Shown here: positions 23,990-35,698 of the stretch, piece by piece
Layout of the letters: the number at the start of each line of letters is the position of its first letter
Position numbering within the stretch: the first letter of the stretch is position 1
Source of the DNA: an uncultured Corynebacterium sp.
GTDB taxonomy: Bacteria > Actinomycetota > Actinomycetes > Mycobacteriales > Mycobacteriaceae
DNA: 64,000 nucleotides
NCBI RefSeq assembly: GCF_946222835.1
Contig: NZ_CAMIHD010000003.1
Location: 1-64,000 of the forward strand
Reading direction: 5' to 3'
The notes under the pieces: model-generated
Database searches by the model: none
Seen by the model: only the letters and a program-made list of their open reading frames with translations
What the model was told of the DNA's origin: nothing
Program-made: the position numbers and the translations under genes

Positions 23990-25150
23990 ATGCACACCCC
24001 AACGTTGCGCCGCTCGGTACGCACCGGCCTTGCCCTGATAGCTTCGGCCTGCCTCTTGGCGTCCTGCCAGAATCCGGATAACCGCCCAGCGGACGAAACT
24101 TCGGCCACCACACCCGAGTCTTCCGCCTCGCACAGCCCCACCAGTTCTGGCCCCGCAACCGCAGAGGCAACCGAAACCTCCGCCACGGAAAGCGAGGGTC
24201 CACGCGTCACCGCCGAGGGACACGTGGTGGTCCTTTCTACCGGCGGCACCATCGCCAGCACCCACGATAAGACCGGCGCGGTAGTACCTACCGTTACTGG
24301 CTCCAAGTTGGTGGAACCGCTTTCTGGCACCTTTGACAACAACAAACTCACGTTGGAGGTCAAAGACATTGCTAAGCTGGATTCTTCCGCGATGACCTTG
24401 GACGATACCGATAGCATTATCACGGCCGTACACAAGGAGCTGCAGCGCAAGGACGTCGATGGCGTTGTAGTCACCCACGGCACCGATTCCATGGAAGAGA
24501 CCGCCATCGCCGTCGATACCTTCCAAGACAGTGAAAAGCCGGTGGCCTTAACCGGTGCAATGCGCCCCTTCGATGGTCCGAATCCAGATGGCCCGGATAA
24601 CTTGGCGCTCGCGGTCAAGACCGTCACCGATCCCGCCAATAGGGGCCGCGGCACGTTCATCGCCTTTGCGGATCAGGTCATTCCTGCCCGCGGCGCTTTC
24701 AAGTCCGATACCTCCAAGGCCGATGGCTTTGCCAATAACAATGGCGAGAAGCAGCCTCAGCGCCCGAAGGCTCTGAAGTTTAAGCCGCTGGGCAATACCC
24801 GCGTCGATATCATCGCCGCCTACCCCGGTGCGCCGGCCGATCTCATCCAGCGTTCCTTAGATAGCGGCGCCGAAGGCATCGTCATTGAGGGCATGGGCGC
24901 CGGCAATATCGGCGATGAGCTAGCACAGGCCGCGCAGGCTGCGGCCAAGAAGGTTCCGGTGGTGCTCACCACCCGCGTGGATCACGGCCCGGTGGAGGGA
25001 ATCTACGGCGGGGCCGGTGGCGGTGCCACGCTTGCCGACGCCGGCGTTATTTCCTCTGGCACCCTGCGCGCGCCCCAAGCCCGTATGCTGCTTGCCGCCG
25101 CGATTACGACCGATACCGATCCCGCGGAGCTTTTCCCTGACGCTGACTAA
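23990..25150 (+). CDS. lipoprotein L-asparaginase
   Basis: A 386-aa secreted asparaginase. The lipobox LLASC (Cys26) is followed by a Ser/Thr/Glu-rich linker to about residue 75. Both catalytic motifs are complete: STGGTIAST (Thr84) and THGTDSMEET (Thr165, Asp166). A full-length type II-like catalytic domain anchored to the membrane would release aspartate and ammonia outside the cell. ATG 23990 has GAGGG 4-8 bases upstream. Its TAA stop shares three bases with the stop of the convergent gene. Confidence 0.93.
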   Translation: MHTPTLRRSVRTGLALIASACLLASCQNPDNRPADETSATTPESSASHSPTSSGPATAEATETSATESEGPRVTAEGHVVVLSTGGTIASTHDKTGAVVPTVTGSKLVEPLSGTFDNNKLTLEVKDIAKLDSSAMTLDDTDSIITAVHKELQRKDVDGVVVTHGTDSMEETAIAVDTFQDSEKPVALTGAMRPFDGPNPDGPDNLALAVKTVTDPANRGRGTFIAFADQVIPARGAFKSDTSKADGFANNNGEKQPQRPKALKFKPLGNTRVDIIAAYPGAPADLIQRSLDSGAEGIVIEGMGAGNIGDELAQAAQAAAKKVPVVLTTRVDHGPVEGIYGGAGGGATLADAGVISSGTLRAPQARMLLAAAITTDTDPAELFPDAD

Positions 25151-25869
25151 GCAGCGCCTTGGACTACGACCATCCACACCGCCACGAGGTGCACCACCGC
25201 CGCTGCGATGGTCGCGGTGTGGAAGTGCTCGTGGTAGCCGTAGTAGCGTGCGTTGCGCCCTGGCCACTTAAAGCCATAGACCAGCGCGCCGAGCGAGTAG
25301 ACCACGCCGCCGGCAAAGAGCAGCCAGACCACAGCGGCCCCCGCCTGCGTCCACAGCGTGGGCAGAAGCGGCAGCACTAGCCACCCCAGTGCTAGGTAGA
25401 CCACCACGTCTAACCAGCGCGGATGGCTAATCCACACCAGGTTCAAAATCACGCCGAGAATCGCTCCTACCCACGCAACACCTAGCATCCATGCCGCCTG
25501 TACCGGCGATAACACGATGAGGCACAGCGGCGTATACGTCGCCGCAATAAACACCGAGATGGTCGCGTGGTCCGCCCGCCGCCACCACTGCACGGCCCGC
25601 GTACTCGCCCACGGGTAGCGGTGATACAGCGCCGAGACGCCAAAGAGACCCACCAGCCCCACTCCGTAAACAGTCACACCAAGCCCCTGCCACCAGTGCA
25701 GCGTCATCCATGCATAGGTAATGAGCACGGTGGAGGCAATCACCGACAGCAATGCTGCAATCGCATGTCCCCAGCCACGGCTTAGCGGCCTGGGCCCGCG
25801 GTCGGCCATCCAGTACGTGCGCTGGACAAGGCCCGGCCCCGGCGCACTATCCGCATGAATCTGTGCCAC
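25147..25869 (-). CDS. hemolysin III / PAQR-type membrane protein
   Basis: A 240-aa, seven-helix membrane protein of the HlyIII/YqfA family. Metal-site motifs are visible: SALYHRYPW in the second loop, DHATISVFI, and HEHFHTAT near the C-terminus. Despite the name the bacterial function is unclear; hydrolase-like zinc chemistry is proposed for the superfamily. GTG 25869 is preferred because AGAAGGGAAG lies just upstream; TTG 25896 and ATG 25809 are alternatives. Confidence 0.82.
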   Translation of the reverse strand: MAQIHADSAPGPGLVQRTYWMADRGPRPLSRGWGHAIAALLSVIASTVLITYAWMTLHWWQGLGVTVYGVGLVGLFGVSALYHRYPWASTRAVQWWRRADHATISVFIAATYTPLCLIVLSPVQAAWMLGVAWVGAILGVILNLVWISHPRWLDVVVYLALGWLVLPLLPTLWTQAGAAVVWLLFAGGVVYSLGALVYGFKWPGRNARYYGYHEHFHTATIAAAVVHLVAVWMVVVQGAA

Positions 25870-25978
25870 GAGGTACTTCCCTTCTGCTAGCCGCAACCAA
25901 CCCCAACAAGAAACTTACGATACCGTAAGTCTACGGACGTGGCCGAAGGACTTCAAGGAAAATCGCCTCGAAATGCTG

Positions 25979-26539
25979 CTAACTCTCCACAGCAGAACCT
26001 TCCTCTACCAGCCCATCAACAATGCGTACCGTCTCCATCGCCACCCGCGTGACCTTGCCGATTAGGTCCACGATGTAGCGCGGATTGCCCACCTCATCGG
26101 CCCAATCATTCGGGTCATTAACAATGCCGGAGGCCTTATCTTTCTTGACTTGGTAGCGGTCAATCAACCACGCTACCGCTGAGCGCGAGCCCAGCATGTA
26201 CTCATCCGCCTCCGCAGGAATGCCACCGATGGTCACCTGCTTGTTGTAGATCAGCTTGGTCACGTCATTGACGTTCTTGCCTGTCTCCGGGTCCTTGCGC
26301 TTGGCCCACTTCATTTTGAGTACACGCCACGCCTCACGGTCGGACTCATCACCCTTGACCTGTATATCCAGCGGCCACCGCGTTCTTCTCTGCCCACGCG
26401 TTGCGCTGCGGACATACTTTAAGGCCGAAATCGAAAGGGCGACACACACTAGGCCCAGCCGAGCACTAAAGGCTGCAATGGCGCTAGACCTAGAGCTGTA
26501 GCGAGCCTGTTTGCGGTTCCACTGACCTATGAAAACCAT
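25979..26539 (-). pseudogene. remnant of a type ISP restriction-modification enzyme (C-terminal end)
   Basis: The last about 125 codons (from about 26356 down) read like the C-terminal tail of type ISP restriction-modification enzymes (LlaGI-like, normally about 1,500 aa): KLIYNKQVTIGGIP, GSRSAVAWLIDRYQV, SGIVNDPNDWADEVGNPRYIVDLI. The first about 60 codons show no such likeness and probably are read-in from an unrelated frame. The helicase, nuclease and methylase parts are absent, so this is a non-functional fragment left by loss or replacement of an RM locus. Identification is by motif recall. Confidence 0.75.
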
Positions 26540-26631
26540 ATGGGAGGCCGTACCTTTAAGAAGCCTCCACTAAACGGTGATTCGAAAAGAACTTCCCAGT
26601 TTGTCGCCCCCTCAGTAATATCCTGCCGTTA

Positions 26632-28266
26632 CTAAAAGGGAAGTTGGATGCCGAACTTATGTAGCAGACTTTCTATCTGCTGCCGGTTAATGTACACAGT
26701 TCCAACTGCAATAGTCAGTACGCTGACGAGGGCACCAACTACCGCCCACATCTTCGGCTGTGAAGAGGCAACGCTACTTCCTGTTTGTGGCTTGTACCCG
26801 CTGTCCGCTGTGGAATCGATATGGGCTTGAGAGTGGTCAGAGATAGAACCAAGCGGCAGACAAGCGGACAGCTCATCGATGGTATAAAACGTCGAGCCCT
26901 CACTTATTGGCTCACACCCCTCCTTGAAGGGAATTTCCTTCTCGTTGTACAGCATGCGCACGAGGGTCTCGCCATTGTCATTCTGGAAGGCATCCCACTG
27001 GATATTTGCTCCCATCGGGGAGACCTTGTCACCACGCCAATCCGAATTCTGCCAAGTGTAGAGCTCTCCTGCGGGAACTCCCTTCTCTGAGCCAGGTGTT
27101 TTCAGCAATGCGGCGAGCGGAATGATAGTTTCCGCGTGACCAAACCTATATTCCGCAGCTATATCACCACCGGCCGCGCGTTCCTGTACGCCCTCAATCA
27201 TTTCCTCAAGCAATGGCTCATAATTGTCATAAGAAACAGTGCGCCCCTCGATAGCCGGCCCCTTCTCATAGAAGTCTTCTACATCCAGTAGGTATGCAAA
27301 AGTAGGCCCGCTCGCATCATCCATGTACTGATCAAATATCCACCCCTCAGCAGGGGTTTTCTTCTCATGAGCAAGTGCTGGAGCAATGATGTACAGGTTG
27401 TAGAACTGCAGCGCGGCGTCCACTATTCCTTCTACTGTCTTGCCATCCTTTTCACGGGCGCTAAAAGAAATGGACCCATCTTTTAGCTCATCGATAAAAT
27501 CCGAGGTGAAAATCTTGGACAGCAACTCCTGCGATGCTTCTTGGGAGGCCGGCTTGGAATAAGCTTCCTGGATCTTTTCCTGTAGCTGCGGTGAGTCTTT
27601 CCACGCCGAATATTTTTCGTACGACGGTGACTTCTTATCTTTATGCGCATACATCAGGTCAGTGCGTGGCTCGATGGTGACATGACCATCGTTGGTTCCG
27701 TCCACGAGGTTGTCAGCAAGAGTGGGAGCTTCCTTCAGCCACGCCGCACCGAAATTCCAACCAGAGTCATTAGCGCGGTCCTCACCCGAAGAGATGAATT
27801 TCACCTTGGAGTCGTCCCTGTCGATACTGTGCATAAGCTCAGCATTGCGTTGCGCATTGCGCTGACCAATCCCTCGCAGTTCTTCCCGCCCAACTGCGGT
27901 GAGGTTTCCGTATCCGGCGTCTTGTCCGGCGCCACCGGCTAATTCCTCATTCACGGAAATCATCGCTTCTACCTGCGGAATGAGCTTTTCTCCTAAATAC
28001 GTGAGCTCATCACGCTCCTGGGCATACTCCAGCATCTGCTGCGCGAGGTCGTCATACTTAAAGCTAGACAGCCCACGCGAGCCATGCCGGTCCACCGTGG
28101 AGGTATAGATCTGTCGGAATCCTGCGGGAGCTTCGGAGTACTCCCGCCCCTGCGGTTCATAGTGCTGCTTGGTGGAGTAATAGGAACCATGCTCGGTGGC
28201 CGTGGCTGGCACTGTTACACCAGAACACGCAACGGCGGCAATAAGAGCGAGAGTACGAATGCGCAT
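26632..28266 (-). CDS. secreted, membrane-anchored MINPP-like histidine phosphatase (phytase-like)
   Basis: A 544-aa histidine-acid-phosphatase-fold protein. A signal peptide (MRIRTLALIAAVACSGV, about 24 residues) is followed by the catalytic RHGSR (60-64, His61). The proton-donor motif is HAE at 377-379 instead of the usual HD; HAE marks the multiple inositol polyphosphate phosphatase branch. Cys451 and Cys469 may pair. A C-terminal hydrophobic segment (about 507-525) and a short basic tail anchor it to the membrane. It probably removes phosphate from inositol phosphates outside the cell. ATG 28266 is chosen as the signal-peptide start. The gene looks A/T-richer than its surroundings. Confidence 0.85.
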   Translation of the reverse strand: MRIRTLALIAAVACSGVTVPATATEHGSYYSTKQHYEPQGREYSEAPAGFRQIYTSTVDRHGSRGLSSFKYDDLAQQMLEYAQERDELTYLGEKLIPQVEAMISVNEELAGGAGQDAGYGNLTAVGREELRGIGQRNAQRNAELMHSIDRDDSKVKFISSGEDRANDSGWNFGAAWLKEAPTLADNLVDGTNDGHVTIEPRTDLMYAHKDKKSPSYEKYSAWKDSPQLQEKIQEAYSKPASQEASQELLSKIFTSDFIDELKDGSISFSAREKDGKTVEGIVDAALQFYNLYIIAPALAHEKKTPAEGWIFDQYMDDASGPTFAYLLDVEDFYEKGPAIEGRTVSYDNYEPLLEEMIEGVQERAAGGDIAAEYRFGHAETIIPLAALLKTPGSEKGVPAGELYTWQNSDWRGDKVSPMGANIQWDAFQNDNGETLVRMLYNEKEIPFKEGCEPISEGSTFYTIDELSACLPLGSISDHSQAHIDSTADSGYKPQTGSSVASSQPKMWAVVGALVSVLTIAVGTVYINRQQIESLLHKFGIQLPF

Positions 28267-28419
28267 TGGACGTTGGCTTCCATGAGTAGTGGATATCTTG
28301 AAGAGGAACACACCCACGGTAGGCCGCTGACGTTACGGAAAGGTTGCCTGAAAGGAAAATGATTGAAAAGAACTCGTCCCAACGCTGTTCTTAGCCTTTG
28401 TCACTGCTCCTAACGAGCA

Positions 28420-28445
28420 TAAAAGCCCGGCCGAAGCCGGGCTTT
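28420..28445 (-). terminator. purL operon terminator
   Basis: A 10-bp perfect stem (28422-28431 with 28436-28445) with a 4-base loop. On the minus strand the T-run continues into TTTTA. Confidence 0.9.
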
Positions 28446-28487
28446 CCGCATTGTCGCCTGGTTGCGTGTGTCCAACGCCGGGAGTTT

Positions 28488-30797
<2,310 letters not shown>

Positions 30798-30810
30798 TAA
30801 AGTGGCCTCT

Positions 30811-31494
30811 TTAAACCGCCGGCGCCTGGGCGACGGCCTTGATGGCGGATACGAAAAGTCCCAGTCCGTCGGTGGATGGGCCGGTCAACGTGTCAATGGC
30901 GTGCTCTGGGTGCGGCATAAGGCCCACGATGCGGCCAGACTCATCGCTGACACCGGCAATGCCGTTGACAGAACCGTTGTAGTTATCGGTATAGCGGAAG
31001 ACCACGCGGCCCTCGCCCTCGATGCGGGCAATGTCATCATCGCCGGCCTGGAAGCGGCCCTCACCGTGCTTGGCCGGCACCAAAATCTTCTGTCCCTGCT
31101 CAAACTCGCTGGTCCATGCGGTGGTGGAATTGGCTACCTCGAGGTAAGTATCAGTGCAGTGGAAGTGCAATCCCTTATTGCGGGTCAGCGCGCCCGGCAG
31201 CAGGCCCGCCTCGGTCAAAATCTGGAAGCCATTGCAGATGCCGAGCACCGGCATGCCCTGCTTCGCACGATCGATGACGGACTGCATTACCGGCGCAAGC
31301 GCAGAAATAGCGCCCGAGCGCAGGTAGTCACCATAAGAAAAACCGCCCGGCACTACGACCGCATCCACGCCGTGCAGATCAGTATCTGCGTGCCAGAGGC
31401 TTTTCACCTCTGCGCCGGCGGTGCGGGCTGCGCGAGCGGCATCCACATCATCCAGGGTTCCGGGGAAAGTGATTACTCCGATAGTGGCGGTCAC
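30811..31494 (-). CDS. purQ: phosphoribosylformylglycinamidine synthase, glutaminase subunit
   Basis: A 227-aa class I glutaminase that supplies ammonia to PurL. The nucleophile is in LGICNGFQ and the His/Glu pair in MPHPEHA. The GTG start at 31494 directly abuts the purS stop codon (TAA then GTG), so translation is likely coupled. Confidence 0.97.
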   Translation of the reverse strand: MTATIGVITFPGTLDDVDAARAARTAGAEVKSLWHADTDLHGVDAVVVPGGFSYGDYLRSGAISALAPVMQSVIDRAKQGMPVLGICNGFQILTEAGLLPGALTRNKGLHFHCTDTYLEVANSTTAWTSEFEQGQKILVPAKHGEGRFQAGDDDIARIEGEGRVVFRYTDNYNGSVNGIAGVSDESGRIVGLMPHPEHAIDTLTGPSTDGLGLFVSAIKAVAQAPAV

Positions 31495-31737
31495 TTACTT
31501 GACCTCCAGCCCAACAACCTCGTAATCCTCGATGACGGTATTGGCCAGCAGTGTGGCGGCTACCTTATCGAGGTCTTCTGCGCTTACAGAGTCATCGACC
31601 TCGATTTCGAAGCGCTTTCCCTGGCGCACATCGCTGACACCGGATACCCCGATGCGACCCAGCGCGCGGACGACGGCTTGGCCCTGCGGATCCAGAATCT
31701 CCGCCTTGGGCATGACATTGACAACTACACGAGCCAT
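31495..31737 (-). CDS. purS: phosphoribosylformylglycinamidine synthase subunit PurS
   Basis: An 80-aa ferredoxin-like protein that bridges PurQ and PurL. The sequence VNVMPKAEILDPQGQAVVRAL is typical. First gene of the operon. A TACAGT hexamer lies about 14-20 bases before ATG 31737, and AAGG lies between, so this gene has a short leader rather than none. Confidence 0.96.
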   Translation of the reverse strand: MARVVVNVMPKAEILDPQGQAVVRALGRIGVSGVSDVRQGKRFEIEVDDSVSAEDLDKVAATLLANTVIEDYEVVGLEVK

Positions 31738-31969
31738 GAAATATTTGCCTTACTGTATGGGGCTTTGGTCTGCGCGGCTTAGTTTAGTTGGCACCCCCGA
31801 CTTTTACCTAGACTCACCCCCGCCGTGTGGGTTTCACCCCGGTTGGGAAAACTCTACGTGAACCCCAAACAACGCTCTGGCAAACTTCGGCGTGCGCTCC
31901 AGCCTGGCCCGGCGCGGCGCTCTACTAATAGACATCGCACACTATCGCTCTCTTTTTAAGGTTGAATCT

Positions 31970-34744
31970 ATGTCTTCTCGCCGCCTAGGCGCATTGGCGC
32001 TCGCCACCGCCTTGTCCTCTGCCGCCCTTGCCGTTCCCACCGCCACGGCTGCCACCGACGGCTCCGCCGCAGTCATCTCCGAAGTCTATGGAGGAGGCGG
32101 CAATAAGGGCGCTGCCTTCACCCACGACTTCATCGAGCTCTATAACCCCACCGATGCCCCAATTGACCTGAACGGCTATACCGTGGAGTACTTCTCCGCT
32201 TCCGGCAACACGGGCGGCAAGGTGGACCTTTCCGGCACCATCGCCCCGCACGGCTACTACCTGGTGCAGGGCGCGGCCGGCAATGGTGCGGGCGAGGCCC
32301 TGCCTGCCCCAGATGCCGAGGGCAGCCTCAACATGTCCGGTTCTAAGGGCTCGGTGCAGCTTGCCGACGCCACCGGAACCCCCATCGATGCCATCGGCTA
32401 CGGTGCCGCTTCCCTCAAGGAGGGCACCGCTGCCGCGGGCCTGTCCAATGCCAAATCCGCCTCCCGCAACGCGGAGGGCACCGATACCGATGACAACGCC
32501 GCCGACTTCACCATTGGCGCTCCCACCCCGACTAATACCGGTAATGAGGCTCCCTCCCCTCAGCCTGAGGATCCGGCCGAGCCCGAGCAGCCAGCTCCCG
32601 AGGGCGTGACCGCCATCGCGGATATCCAAGGCACCGGCGCTGAGTCCCCGCTCAAGGACCAGACCGTTACCACCGAGGGTGTTGTCACCGGCGTGTGGAG
32701 CGAGGGTGGCCTCAATGGCTTCACCATCCAGACGGGCGGGACCGGCACCGAGGCTACCGATGCCTCCCAGGCCCTCTTCGTGTACATGGGCGATAAGCCA
32801 GCCGATCAGTACCCAGACCTCGAGGATTCCGTCGCAGTCACCGGCAAGGTCTCCGAGTTCTATGGCTCCACCCAAATCACCGCCTCCGCGGTCACGCAGC
32901 TCGATACCCCGCTAGAGAAGGTCACCCCACTCAAGGTGGACCAGCTTCCTGATGGCAGCGAGGCCCGCGAGCCCTTCGAGCACATGCTCATCCAGCCCGG
33001 CGAGCACACCGTAACCAATAACTACTCCCTCAACCAGTATGGCGAGATTGGCCTTGCCCCTGGCAAGGAAGCCTTCCGCCAGCCTTCCGATATCTTCTCC
33101 CCTTCCACGGATCCCAATTCCGATATCCAGAAGCTGACCAAGGACAACGCCGATAAACTGGTCACCTTGGACGATGGCCGCACCCGCGACTACTTAAAGA
33201 CCGACCAGGAAACCCCGCTGCCATATATCGCCCAGGATGATGCCCACACCATCAAATCCCTGCGCACCACCGACACCGTCTCCTTCCAGCACCCGGTCAT
33301 CGTAGGCTTTTCTCATGAGCAGTGGCGCTTCCAGCCCACCACCCCGGTTACCGGCACTACCAAGGGCACGGACCTGCCCATCTCTTGGGAGGACTCCCGC
33401 GAGGCTGAGCTGCGCGCCGTCGATGATGTCAAGGGCGAATACACCATCGGTGCCTTCAACGTTTTGAACTACTTCACCTCCCTGGGCGAGGAATTCGGCG
33501 GCAGTGCCTACACCGATCGCGAGGGCAATAAGGTCACCGTCAATCGCGGCAAGACCCGCGGCGCCTATACTCAATCCGCACTCGAAGACCAGGAACGCAA
33601 GATTGTCGCGGCCATCAACGGCCTCGATGCCGATGTCATCGGCCTTTCCGAGATCGAAGATGGCTACGCCGTCACCGGCGACTTTGCCCAGCGCGATAAG
33701 GCACTCAAGCATCTAACGGAAAAGCTCAACGAGGCCGCAGGCTCCGATAAGTGGGCCTTCGTTCCTTCCCCTTCCAAAGACGCCGTACCGGACTCCCCGG
33801 ATGTCATCCGCACCGCGTTTATCTACCACAAGGATGTGGTGGAGCCTGTCGGTGAGTCCCGCATCTTCCAAGATGATCGCTTCACCGGCACCGCCCGCGA
33901 GCCACTCGCCCAGGAATTCCAACCGCTAAAGGAGGGCGAGGAGTCCTTCGTTGCCGTAGCCAACCACTTCAAATCCAAGGGCTCGGTAGCCAAGGGCGAT
34001 GGCGATTCCGGCGACGGCCAGGGCAATAACCCGAACGTCCGCAACGCGCAGGCCCAGGCCGTCCTCGATGCCCTCCACAAACAGGAAGACTGGAAGGACA
34101 AGCCGCTCTTCGCCCTGGGTGATTTCAATACCTACACCCACGAGACCGCGCTCGATGTCTTCCGCAACGACGGCTTCACCGTCCCTGCCGAAAAGTACGA
34201 GGCTGACCCTTCCTACCAGTTCTCCGGCCTGCTTGGCACCCTCGACCACGTGCTGGCCAATAAGGTTGCCACCGGCACGCTTGACGACGCCCAAGTGTGG
34301 AACATCAACGCCGACGAGCCCGTCGCCTTCGAGTATTCCCGCCGCAACTACAATATCGTCGACTTCTACGATGACTCCCCGTTCCGCGCCTCCGACCACG
34401 ACCCGGTCAAGGTCGGCTTCACCCTCGGCGCAGACGACTCCGCCGGCCAGCCAGACGATCCTGCGGATGATGCGGAGGACAAGCCTTCCGATGAGCCAGG
34501 TAAGCCAGAGGACAAGCCATCAGAAAGGCCTGCGGAAAAGCCAGGTAAGCCTGCCACCGGCTCTAGCTCCAGCACCAGCTCCGTCGGCGCAGGCATCGCC
34601 GCCGCCATCGCGGCCATCGTCGGCCTTGTCGCCATCCCTGGTTTCCTCGCCGTGACCGGAAACCTCCACAAGGCCATCCCGGCCCCCATCTGGGTCATGC
34701 TGCCAAAGGAAGTGAAGAACTTCATCACTAGCCTGCAGCGCTAA
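31970..34744 (+). CDS. surface-anchored extracellular endonuclease (ExeM/NucH-like)
   Basis: A 924-aa multidomain secreted nuclease. In order: signal peptide (about 28 residues, ending ATAATD), lamin-tail domain (SEVYGGGGNKGAAFTHDFIELYN), an OB-fold region of the YhcR type, an endonuclease/exonuclease/phosphatase domain (about residues 485-865: AFNVLNYF, LSEIED, VANHFKSKG, GDFNTYTHE, ASDHDPV), a Pro/Glu/Lys-rich linker, and a C-terminal hydrophobic segment with a basic tail. It probably degrades extracellular DNA or RNA, giving phosphate and nucleosides. ATG 31970 is chosen by the signal peptide and AAGG upstream. Confidence 0.92.
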   Translation: MSSRRLGALALATALSSAALAVPTATAATDGSAAVISEVYGGGGNKGAAFTHDFIELYNPTDAPIDLNGYTVEYFSASGNTGGKVDLSGTIAPHGYYLVQGAAGNGAGEALPAPDAEGSLNMSGSKGSVQLADATGTPIDAIGYGAASLKEGTAAAGLSNAKSASRNAEGTDTDDNAADFTIGAPTPTNTGNEAPSPQPEDPAEPEQPAPEGVTAIADIQGTGAESPLKDQTVTTEGVVTGVWSEGGLNGFTIQTGGTGTEATDASQALFVYMGDKPADQYPDLEDSVAVTGKVSEFYGSTQITASAVTQLDTPLEKVTPLKVDQLPDGSEAREPFEHMLIQPGEHTVTNNYSLNQYGEIGLAPGKEAFRQPSDIFSPSTDPNSDIQKLTKDNADKLVTLDDGRTRDYLKTDQETPLPYIAQDDAHTIKSLRTTDTVSFQHPVIVGFSHEQWRFQPTTPVTGTTKGTDLPISWEDSREAELRAVDDVKGEYTIGAFNVLNYFTSLGEEFGGSAYTDREGNKVTVNRGKTRGAYTQSALEDQERKIVAAINGLDADVIGLSEIEDGYAVTGDFAQRDKALKHLTEKLNEAAGSDKWAFVPSPSKDAVPDSPDVIRTAFIYHKDVVEPVGESRIFQDDRFTGTAREPLAQEFQPLKEGEESFVAVANHFKSKGSVAKGDGDSGDGQGNNPNVRNAQAQAVLDALHKQEDWKDKPLFALGDFNTYTHETALDVFRNDGFTVPAEKYEADPSYQFSGLLGTLDHVLANKVATGTLDDAQVWNINADEPVAFEYSRRNYNIVDFYDDSPFRASDHDPVKVGFTLGADDSAGQPDDPADDAEDKPSDEPGKPEDKPSERPAEKPGKPATGSSSSTSSVGAGIAAAIAAIVGLVAIPGFLAVTGNLHKAIPAPIWVMLPKEVKNFITSLQR

Positions 34745-34759
34745 CCGCGCACGAACGCA

Positions 34760-34808
34760 GACCCCGCTCGCTTTTGGGTAAATCCCAGGCGAGCGGGGTC
34801 TTAATTTT
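34760..34808 (+). terminator. nuclease gene terminator
   Basis: A 12-bp perfect stem (34760-34771 with 34789-34800) followed by TTAATTTT. Confidence 0.85.
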
Positions 34809-34818
34809 GGCAATTTCA

Positions 34819-34884
34819 ACGATTTCGTCCATCTAAAATACTAAAACCGTTGACGAAAACAGGGTTTTAGATGGACGAAATCGT
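34819..34884. repeat. 20-bp perfect inverted repeat with an alternative inner hairpin
   Basis: Arms 34819-34838 and 34865-34884 are perfectly complementary (20 bp, 26-base loop). A second pairing, CTAAAACC (34841-34848) with GGTTTTAG (34863-34870), shares bases with the right arm, so the two folds exclude each other. It lies between the nuclease gene and the convergent DUF2334 gene. No gene is visible here. Confidence 0.8.
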
Positions 34885-34958
34885 GCTACCGGACATAGAC
34901 ACCACCAACCATCCCCGCCACGTTTGCTGGCAGAGCCTATGGCGAGGGAATACGCTGA

Positions 34959-35642
34959 CTACTTCGGCAGAAAGGCGCCATAATCTGCAGGGGTCGCGCC
35001 AGCGTTGATGGCGCGGTCGGCAGCTTTGACGAAGTCATAGATCACCTTGCGGTCATCTAGGTTGCGGCCGGATACGGACAGGCGGACGGTATTGCCGCGC
35101 TGCGCGGAACGCTCCGCCGCGCGGATGATGTTCTTGCGCCACCACTTAGCGGAGCCAAAGCCCTCGCCAAAGGACAAGTTACGGGCTTGATGGAATTTGC
35201 CGGAGCTAATCTGCAAAATGCCGCGAGTAGAGGCGGCTACCTCAAACTGAAATTGTGGCAAGACCTGCAAAGTCCCCGGAGACATGCGCCAGCGCGGTGG
35301 CGCGAAAATTGTGGGCTCGAAGCCGATCTTAGCCATCTGACGCGTCGCACCCGAGAGGCGCAGCTTTGCCTCGTGGGAGTCGAGATTCGCGAACTCTGCC
35401 CGACGTCCCTGCACCGAGCGGTCGAAACCGTTGAGGATGAGTATGCGGCCCGCATCGGCTTGGTCTCGGAGCCAGCTTTTGGTGTCTTTATCTTTCGCAA
35501 GGTGCCAGTTGCCGTCGATATGCGGGGCAATAAGCAGGGAAACAGGAATCTCCTCTCGATCAAGGATCGAGAGGAGCCGGCTAGCCTGCTTCCGCGTGTC
35601 ATCAAAGATGCTGGAGATAGATACCAGAAGGTGGCCATTCAT
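34959..35642 (-). CDS. DUF2334 / polysaccharide-deacetylase-like protein
   Basis: A 227-aa protein resembling the DUF2334 branch of NodB-like deacetylases: LLVSISSIFDD at the N-terminus, PVSLLIAPHIDGNW and FAPPRWRMSPGTL. Of the metal motifs, the Asp pair and the APPRW stretch are seen, but the classic H-x3-H is not. No signal peptide. Substrate unknown. GATAAT (complement of 35650-35655) lies 7 bases before ATG 35642, so it is leaderless. Confidence 0.75.
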   Translation of the reverse strand: MNGHLLVSISSIFDDTRKQASRLLSILDREEIPVSLLIAPHIDGNWHLAKDKDTKSWLRDQADAGRILILNGFDRSVQGRRAEFANLDSHEAKLRLSGATRQMAKIGFEPTIFAPPRWRMSPGTLQVLPQFQFEVAASTRGILQISSGKFHQARNLSFGEGFGSAKWWRKNIIRAAERSAQRGNTVRLSVSGRNLDDRKVIYDFVKAADRAINAGATPADYGAFLPK

Positions 35643-35698
35643 AAGAAAAATTATCGCACAGGAATTCAGGATTCGCGCGTTGGCCGCCTATCCGGGTC

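Noticed and set aside
26540..26631. IS remnant beside the RM fragment
   Set aside because: I looked for terminal inverted repeats and transposase codons in all frames by eye and saw none convincing.
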